Counted from the first letter of the stretch, positions 24,401 to 37,398 are shown. The stretch: 64,000 bases of DNA from Pyrocephalus nanus (GCA_038380795.1 CM076272.1:866001-930000); one strand, 5' to 3'. The notes: a model not told the origin generated them from the sequence alone. Translations and numbers: made by a program.

Positions 24401-24992
24401 GTACAAAAAGATACAAGACAAACTTGACAGAAAAGAATATCCATATATTCTCTTGAAGGTTTCTGGTGCTTACTATGCTCCAGGTATCAGTATCCACCAA
24501 TATACATCAAATACACCACATTTCTTATATTGTGATTTGTTTGTTGCTTCACAAAATCCAGTGGATTTCTGAACAAAGGAGCTTCTTCAGAAACCAGGAA
24601 AAAATAACCCTTTTGACTCTCCTGGTTTGGCAGCTGCAGCCAGCCCTGGATGTACAGCCCTACATCCCTGCAATTTACCCAATTTTAACAATTCAGAACA
24701 GCCTAGGACACCTGGGACACCACCATGACAATCCACAGGAGTGACCAGGATGCTTTATTCCCACTTTTACCTCTGTTGCCATATTCCAAAGTAGGGCAGA
24801 GCTAATTTACAAGCATAAGGGCTGTTTTATAAGGGAATTACAAAGGAGTGGTCAACCAAATGTAGATGGAAACTAGACTGAACATCATACCTGCTCCTAT
24901 TTAATGTTAAATGGACTCCTGGCTGGGTACAGGCCATCTTCCCTGTGCCTCTGAAATGAGAGGAGGTGCAGGCAGCTCCAAAGCTCCATGGG
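21454..24992. other. non-coding stretch
   Basis: No convincing gene. The longest open frame (139 codons, plus strand, 22670-23089) begins with a lysine-rich run from A-rich DNA and shows no domain. Another region with open frames on both strands (23400-24200) has no splice-consistent structure I can defend. No tandem array or clear transposon was seen. Confidence 0.5.
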
Positions 24993-25073
24993 GAGTCACA
25001 TCCCAGCCTACTTAGAAATGGGAATGAACACTTCGTGTTCATTCCCATTTCTAAGTAGGCTGGGATGTGACTC
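24993..25073. repeat. perfect inverted repeat, 39-bp arms, 3-nt loop
   Basis: Bases 24993-25031 are the exact reverse complement of 25035-25073, separated by TTC. The arms begin GAGTCACATCCCAG and end GTGTGACTC-side as its complement, with no mismatch over 39 base pairs. Pairing stops abruptly at both outer ends. This could be a transcribed hairpin, a template-switch foldback formed in replication, or a library or assembly foldback artefact. A CR1 fragment begins about 170 bases to the right but the arms are not CR1 sequence. Confidence 0.95.
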
Positions 25074-25245
25074 AGCTGAGCTGATCCAAATGACCTGAGA
25101 TGTCCTTCACCCCAGTCAATCTGCACAACCAAACCCAGGTGAACCCCTAACGCTGCCTGGCTTTGTGTTCCCTCACTCCAGACACCCCTCAGAGACTTCT
25201 CTCACTAGAACCTTGCTGTTCCCATTGCTGCTGGCCTTTTCTAAT

Positions 25246-25345
25246 CGTGGAATCACAGAATCAATCAGCTGGGCTGGAAAGGACCCCTGAGGTCATCAAT
25301 CCAACCCCGCCGTGGTTACCAGACCATGGCACTGAGTACAGAACA
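25246..25345 (-). mobile_element. CR1-type LINE 3'-end fragment
   Basis: The stretch reads GGAATCACAGAATCA, then GGCTGGAAAGGACCCCTGAGGTCATC AATCCAACC in pieces, then CCATGGCACTGAGT. This order matches the reverse complement of the avian CR1 3' end, including the terminal octamer-like GAATCACA repeat. The element is therefore inserted on the minus strand and 5'-truncated, as most CR1 copies are. Borders are approximate. It supports a bird (or at least sauropsid) origin. It holds no intact reverse transcriptase. Confidence 0.8.
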
Positions 25346-26049
25346 CAGCTCAGAAAAGAGATCTTAAGTGATCTCCATAGAAGAAAATAAATTACTGCTA
25401 CAGAAAGGCCAAACAGCACAAAGAACTGGGTGGGTTCCCAGCAGGAGTTTAAAGAGAAGACCAAATGGTGCAAGCAGGAAGACTTTCCCTGTGTCCAAAG
25501 AGCTCAGGAAGTGACTGGGTGCAGAAGCAAAGCTGTACTCAATATTCTGCACCTAGAATTGAATTCCATTCTCTGACTGTCCCAACAGCTTTAAGAGATC
25601 ATCTTTGTCTCAGCCTGTAAAATAAAGTGTCACTAGTATAGCAACTGCCGGAATAATGTTTTGAAAATCCACTGTTTAATATCTTAGCCTCGATCCTGGA
25701 GGATTCAGCTTGTCAAAAGACCTCCCTTAAAATGTGGGGGTATTGCTCACTATGAGAACTCCAGTACCCTCCCACTCCCTAGAGAACATTTTTTGCAGTC
25801 CCAGCAGAATGTGTGCACTTTCAAAGCGTTTCCTTTAAGAAAATTAATTCTGCAGTAGGAAAAAACCTCTGAATTACACAGAAAGCTAAAACCTGCTTAC
25901 TGCTCTCCTTCCCACCTCACACTGTCTGGCTTAAACCAGCAGTGAGCAACTCTGAAATATGCTGGGCCTTAGCCAGCAGTTTAAATGAGTATGTGTGATT
26001 TAGTTCATATTTTCAGGCCTCTTTATTAAATACCTCCCAGTTCCATCTT
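25346..26049. other. non-coding stretch
   Basis: Unique-looking sequence with no gene, array or clear element. It separates the CR1 fragment from the AT-rich enhancer-like block to the right. Part of its left edge may be older, more diverged CR1. Confidence 0.5.
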
Positions 26050-26900
26050 GCCTAATATTTGATCCAGCAAGTTTAATGACCATTCCTTCATTAAACATTA
26101 CAAGCTTTTTAAGACCTTGACAGTGCTGCATTTCATCCAATAACCTCGTGCCGCTACAAAGTCAACACTGTGTGCCAAGTTAATCCCTCGTGTCCACTAA
26201 TTACGGCCAGTGCTGCAGCTCCGTGGGTGAGCCCGAATCACTGGGGAAGTGCAGGATTTCCAGCCCAGTGCATTCAGCACTCCAGCTATATCTCATGTCT
26301 TGACACTAGATGTCAGCGAAGGGTAATTGTTGTCTCAATTTAGAGGCCGGCCCAGGTAGCTACTGGCAACCTCTGTTAATGTTTTATAGCAAAGGTGAAG
26401 TATAGCTTAATACAAGCATCTGACATATATTACAATAAAAAAGGATATAGTTGTCTAGTGTTTTTAAAGTCAGTCGTAAAAGATGAATAATGATGCAGTT
26501 TAAAGCTAAAAGACAGCTGCCAAGCTGAATGGCCGTGATGGATGTCTAAACACCCAGCGCAGAGCAAACCTGTTCCCTGGAGACCACCATCCAAAAAATT
26601 AATTACTACGATTCAGCATCTTTAAATGTGCCACTTAATATACTGCCACCGTAATTAAATTTCCAGCCCTGTGACCTTGAGACCATTTCCTGAGATAATA
26701 AATGAGATCAAGGTTTAATCGATGCAGATGCAAGTGGAAACTGTCCGAGGAAGCACAAAACCATCACGGCGTAGTCAAGGTCAGAAAGAAAAACCGAGCG
26801 AAGCTGCGAATCAACACTAATTGCTTTCCTATGATAAAAGATGTTTATTTTAATTTGCTTTATTTGCAAACAGTCGCATTGTGTACTCTGTGACAGCAGC
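26050..26900. promoter_or_regulatory. candidate conserved non-coding element cluster
   Basis: A repeat-free block rich in homeodomain-type cores, including TTAATTAC near 26598 and GTAATTAAAT near 26651, together with GTAAAAGATGAATAATGATG and intact CpGs (CCGGCC, GGCCGTGATGG). Its texture differs from the flanking DNA. It resembles deeply conserved developmental enhancers more than any other part of the window, but this is pattern judgement without an alignment. Confidence 0.35.
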
Positions 26901-29900
26901 TTTGAAACTCCAGCCCCGGCTGAAGTCGGCAGAGGGCACGTTTGTCTCCTCGTGCAGCAAGTGGAGCCACGCTCAGGAGCACCCCGAGCTCATCACACAT
27001 CAAACAATGCAGACACAACCGACTGCCTCAGGTACACTGCTCCTCTGCAAGGCAAGAATGCAAACAACACACAGGAGGCTTTGGGGAGAGAGGAGGGGAT
27101 GGGAAGGCTGGTTTATGTCCTTTTGAAGTGTGAGTGTCACAGAGAGGATGGGCTGACTGCCACTGTTGGACTTCACTGAGGTGCTAAATCAGATGCCACA
27201 TAGATATAGATATATATAAACACAACCCCTGTCTGATAAAAATATAAATATCTACATATATAAGACCATCATAAATACATAGCAACACCTAGTAGAGGAC
27301 CTATTATTTTAACAGAAGTAGATATTATTGGGCCTCTTATGCACTTCATGAGTTGAAGTGAAAGATTCTCTGCTGCTAAGTTAAGTCTCCTTAATTGTAT
27401 GCTGTTAGAGAAATTAGAACCAGCTGATGGAGGAGGAACATATGCTAAAAAAAAAAAAAAAAGTTTTTGAGAGCAGCCTTGTGTAGAGCTAGGCTTCCCT
27501 CCATTCCAACAACCCAGAGGGGAAAAAGCATCTGCTCTGACACCTAAACCCTCAGAACTCTGAAAAGCATAGAAGCCATCAGAAAGAGGACAGGGAGATG
27601 AGACTGGGAAACAATGCAGGCCATAGATCTTTAAATTACAGTAGGTAGACATACTGTCCTGTAAAATAGGTGTTGAACAACAATCCCGTAACATCAAACA
27701 GATTCCATCACAAGCCACTGTAAATTCCAGGGTGAAAATGCATCTGATCTAATGGAAATAACAACTCTAAACATAGCAGGCACACCGAGGGGCTGGGGTG
27801 ATGTCCAGACCCCTGGTGGGGTCAGGGAACTCTGAAACCACTCCACACCAGTAAGACCAAGGTACAAAAACTTGTACAAACCCAAAGAAACCACAGCAGA
27901 ACAGTCCAGTCCCCATCAGGGATCAGAGAGTGCCAGTGCCAGCAGAGCTGCATGGGGGCAGTGACAGTGTCACAATGGAACATGAGCTGCCCTGAAAGCT
28001 TCCAGAGGTGTCACAGGCCACGTTTCCTGAGCACTGGGCCCCAGGGCTGGGCCATTCCAAGGCTCACATCCCATCAGTCCTGCAGGATGTGCAGCTGGAG
28101 ATCCTGAAGGTGCACTGAGGACGATTAAGAGAATTATGTCCTGGGCAAAAAGTACCAACTGCCATTGAGAAAGGGAAACTCCTGGTAAAACAGCCCTCAT
28201 GTCCACAGAACAACACAACAAAATCACCTCGAGGCCTCAGTCCAGCTGCAGCTCTGGAAGATGGGGAGGAGTAGCCCAGGAAAACAAACTAACTAAGCAG
28301 GCAAAGCACAGGGTATTACTGTCTCAGAACAAAACCTTCTGGGGGCTGGAGGTAAACAGCAGAATTTGACTTGATTTGGGCTGAGACAATACTATACTGA
28401 AAATATAAACCCAACATTTGTGGAAACTTGTACCTGTTCCACCTTCAGTCTAATGCAGTTAAATGTGGATCCAAAATATCTGCTGAAGTTAAGGCTTTCC
28501 AAATCCCCACAGATGTTTATCTGCAATCATAGGTCAGCTCTGCCTGAGGTGAACCTTTCCCTCCTGTCTCTGGGTGTACCAGGAAGGCCTTTAGAGAACA
28601 AAAGTGAGGGGAAACAAAGTCTTCACTCTCATCTGACAGGCCAGAGCTGTAAATAATGCCCTGTTCTAACCCAGTTCTCAGGAAGTCTCATTGCATGACA
28701 AATGCCACAGTCTGCCCACACTGGCAGCTCCCATCTTTTCTTATTGAAAGATCCATTTAGATGCATCAAGACAACCTGAAGGCTACCTCTGGTGGGAACA
28801 ATGGGCAGTTTCAAAGGAGAACATTTCAATTACAAATGTCTATTTTATTTTTAGCCTAATTTGGTCCCTTTGTGATAAACAAGATGTTTTACATATGCCT
28901 AGTAGTAATAATTGATAGTTCACACTTCTGTGTGTTATACTTGTTAAAATATTTGCATTTAAAAGCAAAGTTGGACTTTAGCTCTAGGCTATGTATGTGT
29001 CTTTCCTAAGGAGTCTCAAGCAGAAGAAACATTTTGAATTGTAATTGTCTTCCAAATCTCAAATTAGGAGAGACAGAACACTGTTAACCCTTCACTTCGA
29101 CCGCTTATCCGTGTGAAAACAAATTGTGATTTAGGAAAGCTGAGTAGGGACCAGCAGATAGTCTGGAATCACTTGACTCCTCCTGTATTCAATCACCAAG
29201 GTTAGAGAGACCAGTACAGCTGAACTGGGCTGGCAAGGCTGGTAGATCAGGCCTCAGGTAATTACAGCATTACAACACATGCACTTCAGGAGGAGATCAG
29301 TTTTACAGTTAAAAGCTTTGTAGCTTGGTTCAGAAAAGCAAATTGCTTGGAACTTTGCAGAAAGTAGTACCAGATTATGAAAGAGGAGATCCTGTGTTTA
29401 AAACACCTGCTGAACTCCTCACACACCAACACCCTGGCTTGGGGACTGACCATGATCAGCTCCACAATCAGCTGCACAATCAGTGTTTTATGTCAGTCTG
29501 GGCAGCCTCAGCCTCACAGGAACTGCATCCAAAGCCCAGCCAAGACAGACCTTGTGCTCAGGAACTGATGCCATTCTGTCCTGTCCTGTGTTCTGTGAAC
29601 ACAGAGGGATTTGCCTGTTAGCTCATATTTGCTTCTCCCACAGGACATTCTTGTTATTACTGTCAGATGGCAAATGGAACCTGGGATGGTCAAATAATGG
29701 AAAGGAAGAGCAGAGTCCAATACAGGCAGTAAATACATCATCTAAAAAAGAAATGAGAAGGAAGTAACAGCTTGACAGTAGCAAGGTGTCAGTTCCTTCC
29801 TTCTGTAGCCACAGAAAGACATCTTATTTTGTAAGACCCTTTTGAGGTACAGCAGGGAAAAAACAGAGCAGATTAAATCCTTTTTGATGTTATTCTTTGG

Positions 29901-30860
29901 GAAAAGGACATCAGTATATATATCAGGTACTATATCCAGCTGAGGGACCTGCCCACGGCATCCCAATCAAAAAAATGAAGTTTTAATTACCTTTGAAATA
30001 CTTAACTGTCCTTGACAAATATGGGCACCAACATGTTTTGCTGGAAGAAGAGGCTTTTTGTTAATGGATTCCTGTTCCACGTTCTACACTGAAGATGAGA
30101 GAACTCAGTGCTCACAGTGAAACAGTGGGGAGGCTTATTAAATCAATACACATCTGTTAGATAATGGGCTCTAAGTCAAGAATGTTATTCTGAAAACCTC
30201 TCAGCAAAATGTTGCTTGTTTGGCACTGTTTTCCTGCAGCTATTCCCTGGCTGAAGGATCCCCTCCAGAGCTGACCATCTATTTTGCAGAGCTCAGTTCC
30301 TAACGAGCGTGTCCAAACAGCTCTGCCAAACGGAAAGGACTCTCCAAAACCCTCACACAGTACTCTCAATTATGCCAGCCAGTGACAGCAAGATGCTGTG
30401 AAGTTTAAATCTCTTCATCCCATAACAGGAGGTTAAGGCCTTAGGAACACTGAGCTAATGGGAGCCAAAAAAAAATCCCCTGTACTACTGCAGTGTAGTA
30501 GTAACAAACTGTGATGACATCTGGAAATCCCACAGCATTGTGCACAGATATACAGCAACACACAGGTATAAAATACACAAATGTATTTAATATATACCAT
30601 ATTTTATTACCCACAATTAAGACTGTTTTGTGTGACCTCCCAGCTCAGTCACAGCCCTGGTGCTCCTGAGTGCTCACCTCTCCCTTTCAAAGCCTCTCCC
30701 AGTGAGTCACTGCCCAGTCTGGGCACTCTCAGCTTTTGTCTCTTGCTCATTTTTGCTTCGAACTGTGTGAGGCAAAAGTTGCCCCCTGCAGTACCAGTGA
30801 AGTGTTCAGCAATTTCCATCCGAGTCCCTGGGCACCACTGCACTAAATATGAGTAAAATA
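26901..30860. other. non-coding stretch
   Basis: No supported gene in about 4 kb. AT-rich simple sequence (ATAGATATAGATATATATA) lies near 27199-27220 and a run of about 16 A near 27448-27463. Open frames up to 149 codons (minus, 27269-27718) contain low-complexity runs and no recognisable domains. Confidence 0.5.
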
Positions 30861-30889
30861 ATGTTTACCCATCAGGTGTGGGTAAACAT
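30861..30889. repeat. 11-bp inverted repeat carrying two forkhead-type cores
   Basis: ATGTTTACCCA (30861-30871) and TGGGTAAACAT (30879-30889) are exact reverse complements around a 7-base spacer. Each arm holds a TGTTTAC/GTAAACA forkhead core. A third GTAAACA lies about 20 bases right of the second arm, near 30910. The arrangement could be a dimeric or clustered FOX site. Confidence 0.85.
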
Positions 30890-31117
30890 CTTACCTTTAT
30901 CATCCCAAGGTAAACACACGGCTCCATTTTTAACCAGTGTATTATTTCAGAACAAAATAGTAAAGAAACTTAAAAATTAACATATATTTAATAGCTGCAA
31001 TTGCAATGAATCGGAGCCTGTGCAAATAAAGCAAGATCCTCTGAAAAAATAGAAGGGAATGCAGAGATCAGCTCATGCTTATCAAACTTCACTCACTCCT
31101 GTTTCCATGATGTGCAT

Positions 31118-31348
31118 ACATTTGGCTGCTCCTGCAATACTTGAATTCACACATTTGGCTGCTCCTGCAATACTTGAATTCACACATTTGGCTGCTCCTG
31201 CAATACTTGAATTCACACATTTGGCTGCTCCTGCAATACTTGAATTCACACATTTGGCTGCTCCTGCAATACTTGAATTCACACATTTGGCTGCTCCTGC
31301 AATACTTGAATTCACACATTTGGCTGCTCCTGCAATACCTGAATTCAC
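31118..31348. repeat. 33-bp minisatellite, seven units
   Basis: Seven 33-base units, each starting ACATTTGGCTGCTCC and containing TGAATTCA, run end to end with almost no divergence; the last has a single C for T change. Because 33 is a multiple of three, the array stays open in several frames on both strands and yields an 11-residue repeat (HLAAPAILEFT) in a 167-codon plus-strand frame. The flanks of that frame are not recognisable protein, so I treat it as a non-coding array, though in-frame coding is not excluded. Confidence 0.95.
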
Positions 31349-34029
31349 GTTTTGCAGACACACAAATGTTTTTCCTGTGGTGGAAAACAGAAATGAAAAC
31401 TGCACAGGTGAGGCTGTCATCGCCTGCCTCACCCTGGGATTGCTCACAGAGGTTTCAGGGACAGCACTGAGCATGTGCAGGAAGAGAGAAGGGCTGGCTG
31501 GTGTTTGCACACCAAACAGCGAGAATCATAACACCATATCAATATTAATCTGTCCCTGCTAAAATCTCCAGACCTTTCCATTTAATGAATAAGATGCTGC
31601 ACAACAATAATCTGTACTTTTCCAAATTAGCCACAAACCATCTGGTTTCTCTCCAATTACTTCATTTTTTCTCCCCCCTCTATCTCTAAATGTTACTGAC
31701 CTAAAAAAGATTTCATCAAAGGCGGTAGGAATCCTAACCCCTCCAGCAACCATTAAATTGGTCCACTCTGTGTCCTGTGCTGACAAATCATTATACTCCA
31801 GAGCCTTACAATCTGTGGTAGTATCTCAATTAGAGATAAAGATGAAGCAACAGCGTTCCAAATTCATCCATCCAACTAAATTTATTCTTAAATAAAACCA
31901 AAACAAAATCAATAGACAGCAATCCCCGGTCAGTCATTGCTAAGTTCACCAATAACAGAACCCTGTTTCTGCAGTAAACACATCAAGGGGTTTCAAATCA
32001 ACAGTTTAAAGTTGTGTGAAGTGTCCTGCCTGAGTTTTATGGCATTGCAAACAGCATACTCTTCCTTTTTCTTATGTTTTGTCCCATTTTGCATTAAACA
32101 AACAGGACTTGCACTCAGCTTTTAATGGAGGGTTTGCCTTGGCCAGGACTGGGCTCGGTCAGCGAGGACTGGCTTGGAGGAAACACCTTCTGAAATTCAG
32201 GGGGTACAGAAAATAACAGTGAAATGACCCAAAAATACGCCTGAATTTAATTAATTTCGTCATTTCTGTTGACTGATCATCCCAGCACAGAGCCAAGAGT
32301 CCAGCTTAGCCCTTCCATCTCTAATGCTAAAGCATTTCCCAAACATGTCCCAGGAGCCCAGAATTCATTACCTTTGGTACTGAAATACCAAATGTCATGT
32401 GCCCACAGTTCAAGAGATTCCAAGTAAGCCTGGAAGTGGAATGAGATTTTTTTGGTCTTCCAGTAGGTAAATATTATGCACCTGACTGAGCCATCTGTCT
32501 AATGCTGAACCAGAACAGCCAAAGAGTCACCAGGCTACTTTCAGAGCACCTTTTAAACTTTAAATTTCAGTATGCTGAAATCAGGCCCTTGTGTCTAAGA
32601 AACAGAGTTCTGTTTGTACCATTTCTGTAATTCCACTGCCTTGATTTTATAAATCCAGCCTATCACAGGCAGCAGCCACTAAGTGGCAGGAATTACTTTG
32701 TCCTCCCTCAAGAAAAATAACCAAGTCCATTTCTTCTCAGAGCAGCACTTGAGTTCTTTGTTAAAAAAAAACCAAACCAAACCAAAACAAAAAACCCCAA
32801 AACTAAACTCTTGCTGGACCTGTGCCATTTGCCCAACTAACCCCTGAGGAGTTACAACGATCACTTCCACCCTCCTACAGATTTTCCAGTATGTGCTGCC
32901 ACTGGTACAAGAACACAGTTGTTCCTTACCTTGTGGAGCAGTTTGGAAATGTTAAATACAGCTTGTTTCACTGCTAAACATTTGGCACCTCCTGGAACTG
33001 TCAGGAAACTACCTGGCAGTCTTTTTGTTCTCCTCTTTATCAGAGCATGAGCACTTAGACTAAAGCAGTTCTCCTGCAGGCACCAAACGTTCCAGTTTGT
33101 CGGTGGATTTGGGATCCTGCCTCCAACCCACAGACAGCTACCTGCAGTGACAGCTCTTCCACCCTGCTTTGGCATCATCATCCCCCACCTGACTAGTCTA
33201 AAAGAATCTAAAAGAAATGATTTTAAACACAAAGTGGCTCCCTGGATGGGTTCCCCAAGCAACCAGATCCCATAACTCCCTGGGTACTCTGAACCTGTTG
33301 AGGTGCTCAGTGTATTTTGCCAGACTTAGATTGTTTTAGTGAATTGTGAGAGAATGTGGAAAATGGCTTAAAGATTCTTTTGCCTTCTCGAAATCAAATT
33401 CTTATAATAAAGTCTTTAATTCAAATGCTTATAGTAAAGTCTCATTCACCTATTCTCCTTATCTTACAGGTGCCTCTGTTTGGGACAGTGCAGCTCTGGT
33501 GTTTACCTGGGGCTCTGCAGTCATCTCAAGATGTGGTTGCTGCCTGTTGATGTGTCATTGCTTGGTCACTTCAAAGAAAAACTGTACTTCCAATGCTGGA
33601 ATTTTATTTTATCCTGAATAAGCTTTTCTCAGTCAATGCAGTGCCCTACGCATTGGTGGGGCAAATTTCATAACTAATTTGAAGTAATCTTCCTAATAGA
33701 TATGTACAATTAAATGTTCCAGTGCTGACAGGAACTGTTAGAAAAGGGAGCTGTTCTTCCTTGGGTAAGTGTTGTTTTGTTTTTTTTTTTCATTCTAAGA
33801 TCATTAAGCTGCTTTTTTCCCCTCTGGAGTTTAGAACTAATTCTTACAGCAGCACTGCATTTTACTGCTATTGATATGGGAGCAGTGAATATTTACACTG
33901 TGGGTGTCAAGTATTATAAACAGATCTCTCTGGCATAACAACTCTCATCAACTTCAAAGGCCTTTGGAAGGAGCCCTGATTCTGACTACAAAATTCATTT
34001 GAATTACATCACTGTAAGGAAACAGCTCG
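31349..34029. other. non-coding stretch
   Basis: No gene supported. A low-complexity A-rich tract with CCAAA repeats lies near 32763-32808. A short homeodomain-rich block (TTTAATTAATTTCGTCATTT) lies near 32246. Open frames are short and unrecognised. Confidence 0.5.
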
Positions 34030-34260
34030 GTACCTGCTGTGAAATGAATATTCCTACCATATCAATCTTTTTTAAATTTAGTATTTTAATATGACCCATG
34101 CCTGAATTCACCTTTTGCACTGCTCTGTTTGATTATAATTTTATCTATTAATCATGTTAATCCAATAGAATCTAACTTAATCAAAGGCAAGGCAATTACT
34201 TCATCGCATTATATCTTTAACGAAAGACATTCTTTAAGATGGAATACCAATTAGGGATGT
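34030..34260. promoter_or_regulatory. candidate conserved non-coding element
   Basis: A compact AT-rich unique block with TTTGATTATAATTTTATC, TTAATCATGTTAATCC and a TCF/LEF-type ATCAAAGG at 34180-34187. Homeodomain-like TAAT cores are dense and no simple repeat explains them. Enhancer identity is inference. Confidence 0.28.
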
Positions 34261-37200
34261 GTTTAGAGAAGTGTGGCTTTCTTTAGACCATGGGAACATT
34301 TGACTCTCCCCTGAGAAGGTAATTTCCATCTCCACTTCCAGGTCAAGTATTTTGAAGAACACTCCTGAGCTCACAGCAGGCAGTTGTTGCCTGTGCACAC
34401 AGGCACTGTCCCACCTGAAATATCTGCTGTCTGATCACAGGGCTGGGCAGACTTTAAAGGACAGATCAGGACTTGCCACATGAGAATTAAGATTAAGAGG
34501 AAGGCTACACTGGCCAGTGGTTGTAAACCTGGGATCTGACAGCCAAATGAACCAGCCTCAAAGATGCCTGAATATTCAGGTCCCTGACCCACAAAAGCTT
34601 TGCTCAGGAAAGCTGCCCTGCCCATAACAGCACATTTTCTATCCCTTTAATTCCCCTGCAGCTAAAACTCAGGAGAACAATCTTTGTATTTTATGAATTA
34701 ATTTCTGCCCCCCCTTTGACCAACTTCCATGAAATCATAAACAAAAATTCAACCCATGGAACATTATGTAATAATTAGTCCTGCTTTGCTTTTGTTTTAC
34801 CACATGATGGCTGTGATAATGATGAGCAATCAATCTGATAGAGGGAGAATGACAATGAAATCCAGCCTTCTAAATTCAGTGTGTGAAGACATCATCTTCA
34901 CCTCTCTTTCTATTTTATTCCCAGCCCTTCAGCTGTGATTGTCTGGGTGTCCTGCAGCCTCCTGCATCCCAGCCCTGCTTCCCTGGCAGCTGGGAGAGCA
35001 GTGCCTGGTTCTTCCAGGGTGCAGAACCTGCTCATTCACCCCAATATCCCTTCCCTTGTTAGTGAAGAGTATAAAATAGTCTGTCTACTAAATCAGGCTT
35101 ACTAAATCTGGGTTTTTTTGTTTTATTTTCCAGGTGAGACACTTGTTCAGCTTCATTAGACCTTGAATTAGACAGTGGTCACCATGAAACCTCAGGCTCT
35201 AAGATGTACCAGGACTGACTGTAGGAGGCTGGAGGGAAGGAAGGAAGGACCAGCTTCACACTTGTTCCTCTCTACTCTGCATCTCATTTTGCCTTCTCAC
35301 TGGAACATGCCAACCTGCTCCTTGGTCCTGTCTTAAAATATTCAGGTTTTCAGTGCAAACATTTGATATATGATGCAATTATTCTGTTGTGTGAATGGAG
35401 GATGTCACTTAAGCAAGGTCTTTCAACACTGTGAGCTTTTAAATGGCATTTTCCAGGTCCTAAGAGGGCAGTGCTTCCTTTCTAGGATGAGTTTGAAATC
35501 TTTTGGCTTCAGTATTTGTGCTACACAGCCAACCAGAAGGGAGCCTGATTGGAGACTGGGGCTGATTATATCCCTCTAATTATATACAGAGGGCTTGGAA
35601 GGCAACAGCTTTTCAAACTTTGCATTTACATAGCAAAGCAAACGTTGAGAATGTAAAAGGCTTGGTTTAGAGTGACATAAAACACAAAAGACATTTTGTC
35701 TGCAGACACAGGGAGCAACACTTCAAATAAACTAACCTTTATAAATCAAATTTGATCTTTTGCATTACTACTGACAAATAATTAATACCTTGCTAAAGAA
35801 GTCATCTCAAGTTATATTACTAATCTCTACTTTGAAGTAAATGAACAAGGTTGCTCACACTGATTGGGTTTGGCTTTCCTCACCAGCTATGCAGTCATTT
35901 TAAAATCATCATGTCTGTTTAATCACTATGATTAGAATGAAAATAATTTGAGTTATAAAACCGCTTTTGTGTTCTAAATTCTTTTACCAAAAAAAAATTA
36001 TTTTGTTGTTAATTTAACCTAAATAAATATTAAGCATTTATAATATTTTCCTTATATCTGTACACACTTATCTGGATTTGCACTGAAATGCCCAGGGTAT
36101 TGGTTACCCAAGCACTCCCAGGCACAATTTGCCATCTGTTGGAATGCTGAGAAGAACCATAAAACTTTGCATGTTTTGCAAAATTCCTGAACAAAAATAG
36201 TTCCTTTCTCAAGGCTCTAAACGACCAAAAAATCCTTGTGGCCCAGGATGAAACACCAGCTCCTGGTTGGCACAAGGCAGGGCAAAATAAAACCATCCAA
36301 ACCAGCTGCAGTTAAACTTCAGAACTCTGCAGAGTCTGAATATTCTGAATGTCTTCTGTGGGGGTTCCACAACCTCATCCTCTGGAAATGCACATAGAAA
36401 GAGATGAAGTAAAGAATGCAGGAGATGCACTGAGGCACTGAATTCTGCCCTTTTGGAGAAAGGGGTCCTGTACAGCAACACCTCATGGAGCTTCCCTGCC
36501 AAGTGTGTAAATGTTCTCCAGCTCAGTGCCACAGCCATCTCTGCTCATTTTGCAAGTCTACATTCCATCAGAGTTTCAGTCCTTTGCCATAACCAGAATT
36601 ACAGCCTTTTGGAGGCAGCAGCCACTGATTTCACTGGAGATTAACATGCACATATACTTTTTTGTCAAATAATCTATCAAACAGATTTATATAGAAAATA
36701 AAGGCTATTAGAGTATGTAACTAACTCAAAAATATTCTCAAGGCCTGACTGTCCAATACAGTGACCAAACAATGCATTTATGTTTCCATTAGCCATGTGA
36801 GTGCTGTTAGAATTGGGCACAAAGTTCTGTAGGGTCCTCACACACCAAACCCACACAAAATTCCAGTTTCCTTGGTCAGTTTTTCATTCTGATGAGTGTT
36901 GCACCCTCCTCTCAGCCCCCAAGTTCTTAAGGATTATATTCATTCTGAAAGCCCTTCTCTCAGTCAGATACAGTGACTGGAGGGTGTTGGCATCTGTCCC
37001 TGACTCTGCAATTTTGGCAGGTTTGGGATAAAGCAACTTTGTAAGTCAGTGCTGTAACACTCATAGCCATGCTCCTTAATCCTTCTGCTCCCCTCTTATC
37101 CTGATTTTTCCCCAGATCCAATTCTAAGTCTGTTCTCATTTACACAGCTCTGGGGGTTTTCCCACCTTCCCCCCTTTCCAGCACCCCTTTGTTTTGGGGA

Positions 37201-37398
37201 TGTGCAGCCAGCTGATATGACAGGTCATTGGTACACGAGGAAAATGAAAGGTCTGCTTAAATACTGCCTGTTAATTGGGGTCTCCCCAAATGATCCCTCC
37301 TCCATTTACATGACCTGGTTAATTCCCCCCTCAACACTCTGGAGCACAAACACGTCACCACATTTGGATGAGCAGTCTCAGCCTCACCCTGGGCTCGC
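34261..37398. other. non-coding stretch leading into the 12-bp array
   Basis: No gene is supported. Open frames are short except for the frame entering the array at 37202, whose first 60 or so residues are unique but unrecognised. A GGAAGGAAGGA simple run lies near 35234. The stretch at 35740-36040 is AT-rich and unique-looking. Confidence 0.5.

Noticed and set aside
31118..31348. CRISPR-like array
   Set aside because: Units are directly adjacent without unique spacers and the context is vertebrate, so this is a minisatellite.
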